DNA from: Mycolicibacterium xanthum
GTDB taxonomy: Bacteria > Actinomycetota > Actinomycetes > Mycobacteriales > Mycobacteriaceae
Assembly (NCBI RefSeq): GCF_019710635.1
Contig: NZ_JAIFZS010000006.1
Span: 177,309 to 241,308 of the forward strand
Length of the DNA stretch: 64,000 bases
Direction: 5' to 3'
A model generated the notes under the pieces. It was not told the origin of the DNA. It searched no databases and saw only the letters and a list, made by a program, of their open reading frames with translations. The translations under genes were made by a program, and so were the position numbers. Each line of letters begins with the position of its first letter. Within the stretch, counting starts at the first letter, position 1. This document shows positions 40,668-51,499 of this stretch, one piece after another.

Positions 40668-41849
40668 CTATGCCAGCCAGGCGCCGATGCGGCGCAGTGC
40701 CTCCTCGATGTCGCCGGACGGGCCGGCGAACGACAGTCGCACGAATGCGCCACCGCGCACGGTGTCGAAGTCGACACCCGGGGCGATCGCAACCCCCGTA
40801 TCTGCCAGCAGCTTCGAGCAGAACGCCAGCGAGTCGGTGGTCAGATGCGAGACGTCGGCGTAGACGTAGAACGCGCCGTCGGTGGGCGCCAGCCGGTCGA
40901 TACCGATCGCCCGTAGGCCGTCGAGCAGCATCCGCCGGTTGGCCGTATAGCCGTCCAGCAGGGACTCGGCCTCCGCGATGGACCCCGGTGTGAACGCCTC
41001 GACGGCGGCAACCTGCGGGAGCACCGGTGGGCAGATGGTGAAGTTCCCGGTGAGGCGGTCCACCGCCCGCCTGAGCTCCTGCGGTACCAGCAGCCAGCCC
41101 AGTCGCCAGCCGGTCATCGCGAAATACTTCGAAAAGCTGTTGACCACAACGGAATTCCTGGACGTCTGCCACGCGCAGCTGGTCTCGGGGGAGCCCTCGT
41201 ACACCAACCCGTGATAGACCTCGTCGCTGATCAGTCGCGTTCCCGTGGAGTCGCACCAGGAGGCGATCGCGGCGAGCTCCTCGGGTGGGATCACCGTGCC
41301 GGTCGGGTTCGCGGGGCTGGCCACGATCACCCCGGCCACCGGCGGGTCCAGCTCGGCCAGCATCTGCACCGTCGGCTGGAACCGGGTGTCCGGTCCGCAG
41401 GGGATCTCCACCACCTCGCAGCCCAGCGCCGAGAGAATGTTGCGGTAGCAGGGGTACCCGGGGCTGGCGATCGCGACCCGGTCACCGACGTCGAAGCAGG
41501 CCAGGAACGCCAGCAGGAAGCCGCCGGAGGAGCCCGTCGTGATGACGACGTCGTCGACGTCGACGGTGAGCTGATGCCGGTCGAGGTAAGACCCGGCGAT
41601 CGCGGCGCGAAGCTCCGGGATCCCCAGTGCCACCGTGTACCCGAGCTGGTTGTCGCTCAGCGCCTTGACCCCGGCGTCGCGCACCGCCGTCGGGGCACCG
41701 GCGCTGGGCTGGCCCGCCGACAGATTCACCAGATCGCCGTGCGTGCGCTGGCGCTGCGCGGCGGCCAACCACACATCCATCACATAGAACGGCGGAATCC
41801 CGGACCGAAGCGCTGGGCCCTTGTTGCTCCTCGCGTCCGCAGAAGTCAC
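40668..41849 (-). CDS. aspB: PLP-dependent aminotransferase (Rv3565/AspB homologue)
   Basis: The 393-residue class I/II aminotransferase has VIVASPANPTGTVIP (Asn contact), ISDEVYHGL (Asp/Tyr to PLP) and the PLP-lysine segment VVNSFSKYFAMTGWRLGW, with a C-terminal RLSFAGP Arg for the substrate carboxylate. It lies 9 bp after fadE33 and is the last gene of the fadD3-fadE31-32-33 operon, as in M. tuberculosis. Its role in steroid breakdown is unknown. Confidence 0.9.
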   Translation of the reverse strand: MTSADARSNKGPALRSGIPPFYVMDVWLAAAQRQRTHGDLVNLSAGQPSAGAPTAVRDAGVKALSDNQLGYTVALGIPELRAAIAGSYLDRHQLTVDVDDVVITTGSSGGFLLAFLACFDVGDRVAIASPGYPCYRNILSALGCEVVEIPCGPDTRFQPTVQMLAELDPPVAGVIVASPANPTGTVIPPEELAAIASWCDSTGTRLISDEVYHGLVYEGSPETSCAWQTSRNSVVVNSFSKYFAMTGWRLGWLLVPQELRRAVDRLTGNFTICPPVLPQVAAVEAFTPGSIAEAESLLDGYTANRRMLLDGLRAIGIDRLAPTDGAFYVYADVSHLTTDSLAFCSKLLADTGVAIAPGVDFDTVRGGAFVRLSFAGPSGDIEEALRRIGAWLA

Positions 41850-41858
41850 GGTCTCAGG

Positions 41859-42800
41859 CTAGAACACCTCGGATTCCAGGCGGCGCAGCTGTTCGCGCGG
41901 CCGGCCGAGCAGCTGGGCGCTGCCGTGGGCCCGCTTGAAGTACAGCTGGATGTCACTTTCCCAGGTGATCGCGATGCCACCGTGCATCTGCACGGCCTCG
42001 GCGGCGACCTTCGAGAAGGCCTCGCTGGCGGCCAGTCGGGCCAGCGCGGCCCCGGTCGGGGACGGCTCGGCCAACGCCTCGTCGACTACCGCCCGCGCGG
42101 ACTGCACCGCGACATAGAGATCCGCCATCCGGTGCTTGAGCGCCTGGAAGCTTCCGATCGGACGGCCGAACTGCACCCGGTCCTTGGTGTACTGCACGGT
42201 CAGATACAGGCAGCGCGACGCGGCGCCGATCTGCTCGCACGCCAGCAGGATCGCGGCGAGGCCGGCCAGTCCGGGGTCCGGACCGATCCGCGCGGTGCCG
42301 CCGGGTGTCACCCGGGACAGCCGCCGGGTCGGGTCCATCGCCACCGCGGCGTGCGCGCTGTTGGAGGTCCAGCGGGTCAGGGTGTCACCGTCGGTGGCGA
42401 TGACCACGTCTGCGACATCGCCGTTGACGACATATCCCGCGTCGAAGACCACGGTGCCGATCGAGGCGCCCTCGGCCAGTCTCTCCAGGGTCTCGGCGTC
42501 GGGTTCGTCGACGGACAACAGCGCGAGCTCGGCGAGCGTGGTCCCCAACAGCGGCGTGGGCACCAGAGCCTTGCCCAGTTCCTCGATGACGACCGCGGCG
42601 TCGGCCAACTCTCCGCCGGCACCGCCCAGTTCTTCGGGCACCACCAGCGCAGCGGCGCCGACCTGCTCGCACAGCATCGTCCACAGCGCCTTGTCGTAGC
42701 CATGCTCGGAGTCCATCGCCGCGCGCACGGCCTCGGGTGACGCGTGCTTATCGACGAGCGTTGCGACGGTGTCGCGCAACAGTTCCCGTTCCTCGCTCAC
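41859..42800 (-). CDS. fadE33: FadE33, acyl-CoA dehydrogenase of HIP degradation
   Basis: The 313-residue acyl-CoA dehydrogenase has DRVQFGRPIGSFQALKHRMAD and MHGGIAITWESDIQLYFKRA, but is shorter than normal ACADs, as are subunits that pair with a second FadE as alpha2beta2. FadE32, overlapping upstream by GTGA, is the natural partner. It belongs to the KstR2 group that acts on ring C/D CoA thioesters. GTG start at 42800. Confidence 0.9.
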   Translation of the reverse strand: MSEERELLRDTVATLVDKHASPEAVRAAMDSEHGYDKALWTMLCEQVGAAALVVPEELGGAGGELADAAVVIEELGKALVPTPLLGTTLAELALLSVDEPDAETLERLAEGASIGTVVFDAGYVVNGDVADVVIATDGDTLTRWTSNSAHAAVAMDPTRRLSRVTPGGTARIGPDPGLAGLAAILLACEQIGAASRCLYLTVQYTKDRVQFGRPIGSFQALKHRMADLYVAVQSARAVVDEALAEPSPTGAALARLAASEAFSKVAAEAVQMHGGIAITWESDIQLYFKRAHGSAQLLGRPREQLRRLESEVF

Positions 42801-43750
42801 AAGGCCTCCAGTACTCGGCGCCGGTGCCAGGCCGGATCGCCCCACGCGGGGCGAAGAGCCTGCACCCGCAACAGTTGCAGCGACAGGTCGTGCTCGGAGG
42901 TGAAGCCGATGGCGCCGTGGGTCTGCAATGCAGAGCGGGCCGCGAGCAGCGCCGCGTCGGCGGCGGCGACCTTGGCGGCGCTGACGTCGCGGGCGGTGTC
43001 CGGCGACTCTGAGGCTAGCGACAGCGCCGCCCCATACACCAGCGGGCGCGCCAGCTCCACGGCGATGAGCACGTCGGCCAGCTTGTGTTTGATCGCCTGG
43101 TAGGTGCCGATCACGGTGCCGAACTGGCTGCGCTGCTTGGCGTATTCCACGGCGGCGTCGAGCATGGCCTGCCCGGCGCCGACCAGCTGCGCAGCGGTGG
43201 CCAGCGCGCCGAACTCGAAGGCGCGACCGGTGTCGGCGGTCCGCGACTCACTGGAGGGGTTGACGGAGAACAGCTTTCGGCTGGGATCCACCGACTCCTG
43301 GTGATCGGCGGGCGATGCGTCCCGCACCGAGCCGCCCTCGGCGTACAGGATCAGGCCTGCGGTGTCGGCGTCCACCGCGCGGGGGACCAGCGGTGGTGCC
43401 GCTACCGTGACGATCAGTTCACCGGAGGCGAGGGCCGTGGCTCGTTCGTCGTCGGCGAGCAGGATCGGCGCCACCGCAATCGATTCGGTGACCGGCCCCG
43501 GGACGCACCAGCGGCCCAGCCGTTCGGCCGCCACCACCAGGTCGACGGGGTGCGCCTCGATACCGTCGAACTTCTCGGGGACCAGCAGGGCGGTAACGCC
43601 GAGGTCGGCCAGCTGGGCCCACACCTTGCGCCCGGGCGCGGTATCGCCGGCCGCCCAGGATCGGACAGCGCCGGGCAGATCGGCCGCCCCCAGCGCCGCG
43701 TCGATGCTGGCCGCGAAGTCGCGCTGCTGTTCGTCGATCTCGAAGTTCAC
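42797..43750 (-). CDS. fadE32: FadE32, acyl-CoA dehydrogenase of HIP degradation
   Basis: This 317-residue short ACAD has AKQRSQFGTVIGTYQAIKHKLAD and ALQTHGAIGFTSEHDLSLQL. Like FadE33 it probably needs a partner subunit to form a complete FAD site. The GTG at 43750 is four bases after the fadE31 stop; its own end overlaps fadE33 (GTGA), showing tight translational coupling. Confidence 0.9.
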   Translation of the reverse strand: MNFEIDEQQRDFAASIDAALGAADLPGAVRSWAAGDTAPGRKVWAQLADLGVTALLVPEKFDGIEAHPVDLVVAAERLGRWCVPGPVTESIAVAPILLADDERATALASGELIVTVAAPPLVPRAVDADTAGLILYAEGGSVRDASPADHQESVDPSRKLFSVNPSSESRTADTGRAFEFGALATAAQLVGAGQAMLDAAVEYAKQRSQFGTVIGTYQAIKHKLADVLIAVELARPLVYGAALSLASESPDTARDVSAAKVAAADAALLAARSALQTHGAIGFTSEHDLSLQLLRVQALRPAWGDPAWHRRRVLEAL

Positions 43751-43755
43751 GTGGT

Positions 43756-44907
43756 CTACTTTCGGGGCAGGCCCAGCAGCCGCTCGGCGATGATGTTGCG
43801 CTGGATCTCGTTGGTTCCGGCGTAGATCGGCCCGCCGAGCGCGAACAACAGCCCGTCGGTCCAGTTGTAGTTCGCCTCCTCGCGTGCGGCAGGATCGGCG
43901 AGCTCGCCGTCGGCCCCGCGCAGGTCCAGCGCCGTCTGGTGCAACGCGACGTCGAGTTCGGACCAGAACACCTTGGTGATCGACGACTCTGCACCCAGTT
44001 CGCCGCCGCCCGCCACCCTGGTGACGGTGCCGAAGGTGTGCAGCCGGTAGGCCTGTGCCTTGATCCAGGCGTCGGCGACCCGATCGGTGAACGCCGGATC
44101 GGGATTGTCCTTCCATTGTGCGACAAGTCGTTCCGCGGGGGCCAGGAACCGGGCCGGGCTGCGCAGCGACATGCCGCGTTCGTTGCTCGACGTGCTCATC
44201 GCCGCACGCCAGCCGTCGTGCACCTCGCCGATGACGTCCTCGTCGGGGACGAACACGTCGTCGAGGAAGATCTCACCGAATCCGGTGTTGCCGCCCAGTT
44301 GGGCGATCGGGCGGACCGTCACGCCGTCGGCCTTCAGGTCGAACATCACGTACGTCAGGCCCTTGTGCCGTTGGGCTTGCGGATCCGACCGGAACAGCCC
44401 GAACGCCCGTTCGCCGAACACGGCGCGCGAACTCCAGATCTTCTGTCCGTTGAGCAGCCAGCCGCCGTCGGTCCTGGTGGCCGTCGATCGCAGCGAGGCG
44501 AGGTCGCTTCCCGACTCGGGTTCCGACCAGGCCTGCGCCCAGATCTCCTCTCCGCTGGCCATTTTCGGTAGTACGCGATCGAGCTGTTCCTCAGTGCCGT
44601 GTTCGAACAGCGTCGGGGCCAGCATCGACGTGCCATTGGCGCTGGCCCGGCCCGGGGCACCGGCGCGGAAGTACTCCTCCTCGAAGACCACCCACTGCAG
44701 CAGGGTGGCGTCCCGGCCGCCGTAACGTTCCGGCCAGGTGACCACCGACAGGCCGGCGTCGAACAGTACTTTGTCCCAGCGCCGATGCTGCTCGAAACCC
44801 TCTGCGGTGTCGTAGGACTTCGTCGGGAACGAATCCCTTTTCGCCGTGAGGAACTCGCGCACCTCGGTCTGGAAGGCGCGGGTGTGGGCGTCGAAGTCGA
44901 GGTCCAA
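43756..44907 (-). CDS. fadE31: FadE31, acyl-CoA dehydrogenase of HIP degradation
   Basis: The 383-residue full-length ACAD has AWSEPESGSDLASLRSTATR, NGQKIWSSRAVFGERAFGLF, RHKGLTYVMFDLKADGV and a C-terminal GTNEIQRNIIAERLLGLPRK. It uses an apparent TTG start at 44907, with AAAGGGCC upstream, right after the fadD3 stop. Operon order fadD3-fadE31-fadE32-fadE33-aspB is conserved with M. tuberculosis. Confidence 0.92.
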   Translation of the reverse strand: MDLDFDAHTRAFQTEVREFLTAKRDSFPTKSYDTAEGFEQHRRWDKVLFDAGLSVVTWPERYGGRDATLLQWVVFEEEYFRAGAPGRASANGTSMLAPTLFEHGTEEQLDRVLPKMASGEEIWAQAWSEPESGSDLASLRSTATRTDGGWLLNGQKIWSSRAVFGERAFGLFRSDPQAQRHKGLTYVMFDLKADGVTVRPIAQLGGNTGFGEIFLDDVFVPDEDVIGEVHDGWRAAMSTSSNERGMSLRSPARFLAPAERLVAQWKDNPDPAFTDRVADAWIKAQAYRLHTFGTVTRVAGGGELGAESSITKVFWSELDVALHQTALDLRGADGELADPAAREEANYNWTDGLLFALGGPIYAGTNEIQRNIIAERLLGLPRK

Positions 44908-44908
44908 C

Positions 44909-46468
44909 TCAGGCCCTTTCAGTGCTGTCGGCGAGGCCGCGCAGCTGCGGCTTGACGACCTTGCCGCCGGGGTTGCGCGGCAGTGCGTCGATGAACTGGA
45001 CCGAACGCGGGGTCTTGAAATTGGCGAGATGCTCGCGGGTGTAGTCGATCACCGTCTGTTCGTCGAGCCGGGCGCCGGGCAGTGCGACGACGAACGCCTT
45101 GCCGACCTCGCCGAGCCGATCGTCGGGTACCCCGATCACCGCGGCCTCGGCGACGCCGGACAGCCGGGCCAGCACCTGCTCGACCTCGGCCGGGTAGACG
45201 TTGAACCCTCCGCAGATGTACATGTCCTTGAGCCGGTCGGTGATCTTGAGGTTGCCCGCGTCGTCGAGCGCGCCGACGTCGCCGGTGTGCAGCCAGCCGT
45301 CGGCGTCGATCGCCGCGGCGGTGGCGGCGGGGTCGTCGAGGTAGCCGAGCATCACGTTGGGCCCGCGCAAGAGCACCTCACCGGTCTCCGTGTCGTCAGC
45401 CGAGGCGATCCGCAGCTCGAAGTCGGCGATCGGGCGTCCCGACGTGGTCGCGACCGTGACCGCGTCGTCGTCGGCGCGGCACATGGTGCCGAAGCCGCTG
45501 GCCTCGGTCAGCCCGTAGGCGGTCAGCACGACGTCGATGTCGAGCTCGCTCTGCATCCGCTCGATCAGCACCACCGGGATGGTGGCCGCGCCGGTCACCG
45601 CGAACCGCAACGAGCTCAGGTCGTAGTCGGGGCGCCCGGGGTGGTCGAGCAGGGTCTGGTAGATCGTCGGTGGCCCGGGCAGCACGGTGATCCGCTGTTC
45701 TTGCACCGTGGCCATCGCCTGCTCGGGGTCGAACGTGAGCTGCGGGATCAACGTGGCGCCGGTCTGCAGGCAGGCCAGGATTCCGGCCTTGTAGCCGAAG
45801 TTGTGGAAGAACGGATTGATGCAGAGGTAGCGGTCGTCGCTGCCGACCTGTCCGCAGGCGGCCCACGCCGCTGATGCGTCCAGCGACTGGCGATGTGCGC
45901 ACAATACGCCTTTGCTGCGGCCGGTCGTGCCGGAGGTGAACAGGATGTCGGAGACGTCGTCGGGCCCGACGGCTGCCGAGCGGGCGTCGACCTCGGTCAA
46001 CTCGACGTTCGCGGCGCGGGCGATGAACTCGTCCCACGTTCCGTCGTCCGAGTCGACCGGGATCCGCACCACATGACGCAGCGTGGGCAGCGCCTCGGGA
46101 TCCACGCCGGCGGCCTTGTCGGTGCCGAGGAACTCGCCCGAGGCGAACAGCAGTGGCGCGCCGGTGCGGGACAGGATGTCGGTGGCCTCGCCGGCCGTGT
46201 AGCGGGTGTTCAACGGAACCAGGACCCCTCCCGCGCAATGGGTGGCCAGGCAGGCCACCACCCAGTGCCATGTGTTCGGCGACCAGATCGCCACGCGGTC
46301 GCCGGGCTCGAGGCCGAAGTCGATCATCGCCGCGGCGGCCTGCCGGACCTGCATGCGCAGCACGGCGAACGTCAGCGTCTGTGCCGGTGTCACCACTGCG
46401 TCGTGGTCGGGAAGCTCAGCCGCGATCCGGTCGAGAACCGCCGGAGTGGTTCTCGTGGAGGTCGTCAT
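44909..46468 (-). CDS. fadD3: FadD3, HIP-CoA ligase
   Basis: The 519-residue adenylate-forming ligase activates HIP (the ring C/D remnant) with CoA and ATP, starting its breakdown. It has the P-loop ILFTSGTTGRSKGVLCAH, the motif TAYGLTEASGFGTM, LHTGDVGALDDAGNLKITDR and the C-terminal catalytic Lys in NPGGKVVKPQL. ATG at 46468 behind AGAGGAG. It is divergent from fadE30 over a KstR2 operator, the canonical arrangement. Confidence 0.94.
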   Translation of the reverse strand: MTTSTRTTPAVLDRIAAELPDHDAVVTPAQTLTFAVLRMQVRQAAAAMIDFGLEPGDRVAIWSPNTWHWVVACLATHCAGGVLVPLNTRYTAGEATDILSRTGAPLLFASGEFLGTDKAAGVDPEALPTLRHVVRIPVDSDDGTWDEFIARAANVELTEVDARSAAVGPDDVSDILFTSGTTGRSKGVLCAHRQSLDASAAWAACGQVGSDDRYLCINPFFHNFGYKAGILACLQTGATLIPQLTFDPEQAMATVQEQRITVLPGPPTIYQTLLDHPGRPDYDLSSLRFAVTGAATIPVVLIERMQSELDIDVVLTAYGLTEASGFGTMCRADDDAVTVATTSGRPIADFELRIASADDTETGEVLLRGPNVMLGYLDDPAATAAAIDADGWLHTGDVGALDDAGNLKITDRLKDMYICGGFNVYPAEVEQVLARLSGVAEAAVIGVPDDRLGEVGKAFVVALPGARLDEQTVIDYTREHLANFKTPRSVQFIDALPRNPGGKVVKPQLRGLADSTERA

Positions 46469-46497
46469 CGAAACTCCTCTGGGGATCGGGGTACCCG

Positions 46498-46511
46498 AGC
46501 AAGTGCTTGGT
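46498..46511. promoter_or_regulatory. KstR2 operator between fadD3 and fadE30
   Basis: AGCAAGTGCTTGGT fits the KstR2 motif AnCAAGnnCTTGnT in every fixed position. It lies between the divergent fadD3 and fadE30. On the fadE30 side, TAGCCT (46516-46521) stands six bases before the GTG, so a leaderless fadE30 mRNA is likely and the repressor would cover its promoter. Confidence 0.93.
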
Positions 46512-46527
46512 AGGTTAGCCTACAGGG

Positions 46528-47705
<1,178 letters not shown>

Positions 47706-47709
<4 letters not shown>

Positions 47710-48494
47710 CACTGGCCATCGCGCCGAAGGAGATCGACGGACACGGCCTGTTGACCGGCAAGGTCGTGCTGGTCACCGCGGCCGCCGGAACCGGCATCGG
47801 CTCGTCGGTGGCCCGGCGTGCCCTCGCGGAAGGTGCCGACGTCGTCGTCTCCGACTACCACGAACGACGGTTGGGTGAAACCCGCGACCAGCTGGCCGAA
47901 CTCGGCCTCGGCCGCGTCGAGAGCGTGGTGTGCGACGTGACGTCCACCGCCGCGGTCGACGCGCTGATCAGCCAGACGGTGGCCGCCGTAGGACGCCTTG
48001 ATGTGCTGGTCAACAACGCCGGCCTGGGCGGCCAGACGCCGGTCGTCGACATGACCGACGACGAGTGGGACCGCGTGCTGAACGTGACGTTGACCTCGGT
48101 GATGCGCGCGACCCGTGCGGCGCTGCGGTACTTCCGCGACGTGCCGCACGGCGGTGTCATCGTGAACAACGCCAGCGTGCTGGGCTGGCGTGCCCAGCAC
48201 TCGCAGGCGCACTACGCCGCGGCCAAGGCGGGGGTGATGGCGCTGACCCGCTGTAGCGCGATCGAGGCGGTCGACTACGGCGTGCGGATCAACGCGGTTG
48301 CCCCCAGCATCGCCCGGCACAAGTTCCTGGAGAAGACCAGCAGCTCGGAGCTGCTGGACCGGCTGGCCGAGGGTGAGGCGTTCGGCCGTGCGGCCGAGCC
48401 GTGGGAGGTCGCGGCCACGATCGCGTTTCTGGCCAGCGACTACTCCAGTTACCTGACTGGAGAAGTGATCTCGGTGTCGAGCCAGCACCCATGA
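47706..48494 (+). CDS. ipdF: IpdF, short-chain dehydrogenase of HIP-CoA catabolism
   Basis: The 262-residue SDR has a Gly-rich nucleotide site VTAAAGTGIGSSVARRAL, LVNNAGLGGQ, catalytic Ser near NNASVLGW and YAAAKAG. It corresponds to Rv3559c, assigned to oxidation of the 5-hydroxyl of HIP-CoA. The GTG overlaps the fadE30 stop and the end overlaps kstR2. Confidence 0.9.
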
Positions 48495-49117
48495 CCACCC
48501 AGCGTGCAGCGGCGGTACCGAGTCCGCCGGCCAACACCAGACGCGACGAGCTGCTGCGGCTCGCCGCGACGATGTTCGCTGAGCGCGGGCTGCGGGCGAC
48601 CACGGTCCGTGACATCGCCGACTCCGCGGGAATCCTCTCCGGCAGCCTGTATCACCATTTCAAGTCCAAGGAACAAATGGTGGAGGAGGTCCTGCGGGAT
48701 TTCCTGGACTGGCTTTTCACGCGGTACGAGGAGATCGTCGCCGGCACGGCGGATCCCATGGAGCGGGTGAAGGGACTGTTCATGGTCTCGTTCGAGGCCA
48801 TCGAGCATCGGCACGCGCAGGTCGTCATCTACCAGGATGAGGCCAAGCGGCTGAACCCACTGCCGCAGTTCGGCTTTCTCGAGGAGCGCAACCGCGAGCA
48901 ACGCAGGATGTGGGTGGAGGTCCTCAAACAGGGCGTCGCCGAGGGCAGCTTCCGGCCCGATCTCGACGTCGATCTCGTCTACCGCTTCATCCGCGACACC
49001 ACCTGGGTTTCGGTCCGCTGGTATCAGCCCGGCGGACCGCTCACGGCCGAACAGGTCGGCAACCAATACCTCGCCATCGTGCTCGGTGGCATCACGACAG
49101 AAGGAGAACACCAATGA
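48491..49117 (+). CDS. kstR2: KstR2, TetR-family repressor of the HIP regulon
   Basis: This 208-residue repressor senses HIP-CoA and controls ring C/D genes. The helix-turn-helix is TTVRDIADSAGILSGSLYHH followed by FKSKEQMVEEVL; the ligand domain contains RDTTWVSVRWYQPGGPLTAEQ, nearly identical to M. tuberculosis Rv3557c. It is co-transcribed inside an operon it represses, overlapping ipdF and fadA6 by ATGA. Confidence 0.96.
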   Translation: MTTQRAAAVPSPPANTRRDELLRLAATMFAERGLRATTVRDIADSAGILSGSLYHHFKSKEQMVEEVLRDFLDWLFTRYEEIVAGTADPMERVKGLFMVSFEAIEHRHAQVVIYQDEAKRLNPLPQFGFLEERNREQRRMWVEVLKQGVAEGSFRPDLDVDLVYRFIRDTTWVSVRWYQPGGPLTAEQVGNQYLAIVLGGITTEGEHQ

Positions 49118-50262
49118 CTGAGGCGTATGTCATCGATGCGGTGCGCACCGCCGTCGGTAAGCGCAACGGTTCGCTGGCCGGTGTGCACCCGGTGGACCTC
49201 GGAGCGGTGGGTTGGCGCGGGTTGTTGGAACGCGTCGACATCGACCCGGGTGCGGTGGACGATGTCATCGCCGGTTGCTTGGACACGATCGGGCCGCAGG
49301 CCGGCAATATCGCGCGGTTGTCTTGGCTGGCCGCGGGTTACCCCGAGGAGGTGCCCGGGGTCACCGTCGACCGGCAGTGCGGGTCGAGCCAGCAGGCCAT
49401 CTCGTTCGGCGCCCAAGCGATCATGTCCGGCACGGCCGATCTGATCGTCGCCGGTGGCATGCAGAACATGAGCCAGATCCCGATCAGCTCTGCGATGACC
49501 GTCGCCGAGCAGTTCGGATTCACCTCACCCACAAACGAATCGAAGAGCTGGCTACACCGCTACGGTGATCAGGAGATCTCCCAGTTCCGCGGGGCGGAGT
49601 TGATCGCCGAGAAGTGGGACATCTCACGTGAGGACATGGAGCGGTTCGCGCTGACCAGCCACCAGCGGGCCCAGGCCGCCATCCGGGCCGGGTACTTCGA
49701 GAACGAGATCATCGAGATCGACGGGTTCCGTACCGACGAGGGGCCGCGGGAGACCTCGCTGGAGAAGATGGCCGGCCTCAAGACGCTCACCGACGGTGGC
49801 CGGCTGACCGCGGCGATGGCCAGCCAGATCTCCGACGGCGCCAGCGCGGTGCTGCTCGCCTCCGAGCAGGCGGTCAAGGATCACGGTCTGCGGCCACGTG
49901 CGCGCATCCACCACATCAGCGCACGTGGTGCGGATCCGGTGTTCATGCTCACCGGACCGATTCCGGCCACCCGATACGCACTGGAGAAGACCGGTCTGTC
50001 GATCGACGACATCGACACCGTGGAGATCAACGAGGCATTCGCCCCGGTCGTGCAGGCGTGGCTCAAGGAAACCGGGGCCGACCCGGACAAGGTCAACCCC
50101 AACGGGGGTGCCATCGCGCTCGGGCATCCGCTCGGTGCCACCGGCGCAAAGCTTTTCGCGACGATGCTGAACACACTGGAGCGCATCGGCGGACGCTACG
50201 GCCTGCAGACGATGTGCGAGGGTGGCGGCACGGCCAACGTGACCATCATCGAACGCCTGTAG
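49114..50262 (+). CDS. fadA6: FadA6, thiolase of HIP degradation
   Basis: The 382-residue thiolase has the nucleophilic Cys89 in VDRQCGSSQQA, NEAFAPVVQAW, the catalytic His in ALGHPLGATG and the C-terminal Cys in MCEGGGTAN. It cleaves a late beta-ketoacyl-CoA of ring C/D breakdown. ATG at 49114 behind AAGGAG. A 17-bp stem terminator follows. Confidence 0.93.
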   Translation: MTEAYVIDAVRTAVGKRNGSLAGVHPVDLGAVGWRGLLERVDIDPGAVDDVIAGCLDTIGPQAGNIARLSWLAAGYPEEVPGVTVDRQCGSSQQAISFGAQAIMSGTADLIVAGGMQNMSQIPISSAMTVAEQFGFTSPTNESKSWLHRYGDQEISQFRGAELIAEKWDISREDMERFALTSHQRAQAAIRAGYFENEIIEIDGFRTDEGPRETSLEKMAGLKTLTDGGRLTAAMASQISDGASAVLLASEQAVKDHGLRPRARIHHISARGADPVFMLTGPIPATRYALEKTGLSIDDIDTVEINEAFAPVVQAWLKETGADPDKVNPNGGAIALGHPLGATGAKLFATMLNTLERIGGRYGLQTMCEGGGTANVTIIERL

Positions 50263-50276
50263 CCGTGCCCGCGCGC

Positions 50277-50339
50277 CGCCGAAATGGCATTCCAGCAGAA
50301 GAAGGCCGAGAAGGCGCCTGCCGGAATGCCAGTTCGGCG
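50277..50339. terminator. Bidirectional hairpin terminator between fadA6 and the alcohol dehydrogenase
   Basis: A 17-bp stem with one mismatch (50277-50293 with 50323-50339) encloses a 29-nt loop. It fills nearly the whole gap between the two convergent stops, so it can serve both. Confidence 0.82.
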
Positions 50340-50341
50340 GA

Positions 50342-51454
50342 TCAGTGGTCGTGCAGGATCACGCCCCGGATGTTGCGGCCCGCGCGCATGTCGGCGTAGC
50401 CCTCGTTGACCTCCGCCAGCTTGTACTCGTGTGTGACGGTCTCGTCGAGCAGCAGCTTGCCCTCCCGGTAGAGGCTCATCAGCCGGGGAATGTCGGCGCG
50501 CGGGTTGGCCTCGCCGTACAGGCTGCCCAGCAGCCGCTTCTGGAACAGCGTGAACATCATCATCGACAGTGTCGGGGTGGTGTCGTTCATCGACGCGATC
50601 GCGGTCATCACGACGGCCCCGCCCTTGCGGATGATGTTGGCCGCGTCTTCGAGCATCGCGCCCTCGAGCAGGCCCATGGTCAGGATGGCCGAGTCGGCCA
50701 TCACCCCACGGGTCAGCTCGGCGACCAGTGCGGTGGCCTCGGGCAGCGAGGTGGTGAAGTGCGTCGCGCCGAACTGAATCGCCTTGTCCCGCTTGGCGTC
50801 CACCAGGTCGACGACGACGATGTGCTCGGCACCGGCCAGCCGTGCGCCCTGGATGGCGCCGCTGCCGATGCCGCCACACCCGATCACCACCACGGTATCG
50901 CCGGGCCGGACGTCGGCCGTGTTGACCGCCGAGCCCCAACCGGTGGTGACACCGCAGCCGAGCAGGCAGGCCCGCGACAGCGGTAGGTCGTCGTCGATCT
51001 TGACGACCGAGGCCTCCGGCACGGTGCCGTACTGCGAGAACGTTCCGACCAGGGCCATCACCCCGATGTCCTGACCGCGCAGCCGGCGCCGGTAACTGCC
51101 GTCGAGCTGGGTTCCGGTCATGATCATCGCGCCGAGATCGCACAGGTTCTGATGCCCGGTCGAACAGAACCGGCACCGGCCGCAGGCGGGCAGGAACGAG
51201 GCGACCACGTGGTCACCCGGAGCCAGGCCGACGACACCGGGGCCGACCTCCCGCACGATTCCCGCGCCCTCGTGCCCGCCGATAATCGGCAGCGGCGCGG
51301 GCAGGTCGCCGGTGCGCACGTGTTCGTCGGAGTGGCACAGGCCGGTCGCCTCCCACGACACCAGCACCTCACCGTCGCGTGGCGGTGCCAGGTCGATCTC
51401 CTCGATGGTCCAGTCGGATCCGAATTCCCACAGAATCGCGGCGTTGGTCTTCAC
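50342..51454 (-). CDS. NDMA-type zinc-dependent alcohol dehydrogenase
   Basis: The 370-residue medium-chain dehydrogenase has catalytic zinc ligands in TGLCHSDEHV and GGHEGAGIV, the structural zinc cluster CGRCRFCSTGHQNLC, and the nucleotide fold VVVIGCGGIGSGAIQGARLA. Similarity to the actinobacterial NDMA-dependent family is strong. GTG start at 51454. It lies 45 bp after ipdC on the same strand and may be the last gene of the echA20-ipdA-B-C operon. M. tuberculosis has no such gene here. A role on a steroid intermediate is possible, not shown. Confidence 0.87.
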   Translation of the reverse strand: MKTNAAILWEFGSDWTIEEIDLAPPRDGEVLVSWEATGLCHSDEHVRTGDLPAPLPIIGGHEGAGIVREVGPGVVGLAPGDHVVASFLPACGRCRFCSTGHQNLCDLGAMIMTGTQLDGSYRRRLRGQDIGVMALVGTFSQYGTVPEASVVKIDDDLPLSRACLLGCGVTTGWGSAVNTADVRPGDTVVVIGCGGIGSGAIQGARLAGAEHIVVVDLVDAKRDKAIQFGATHFTTSLPEATALVAELTRGVMADSAILTMGLLEGAMLEDAANIIRKGGAVVMTAIASMNDTTPTLSMMMFTLFQKRLLGSLYGEANPRADIPRLMSLYREGKLLLDETVTHEYKLAEVNEGYADMRAGRNIRGVILHDH

Positions 51455-51499
51455 CCGTCGGAGTCTAGGAAGATCGCCGGACCGGCAGGGTGGAATCGC

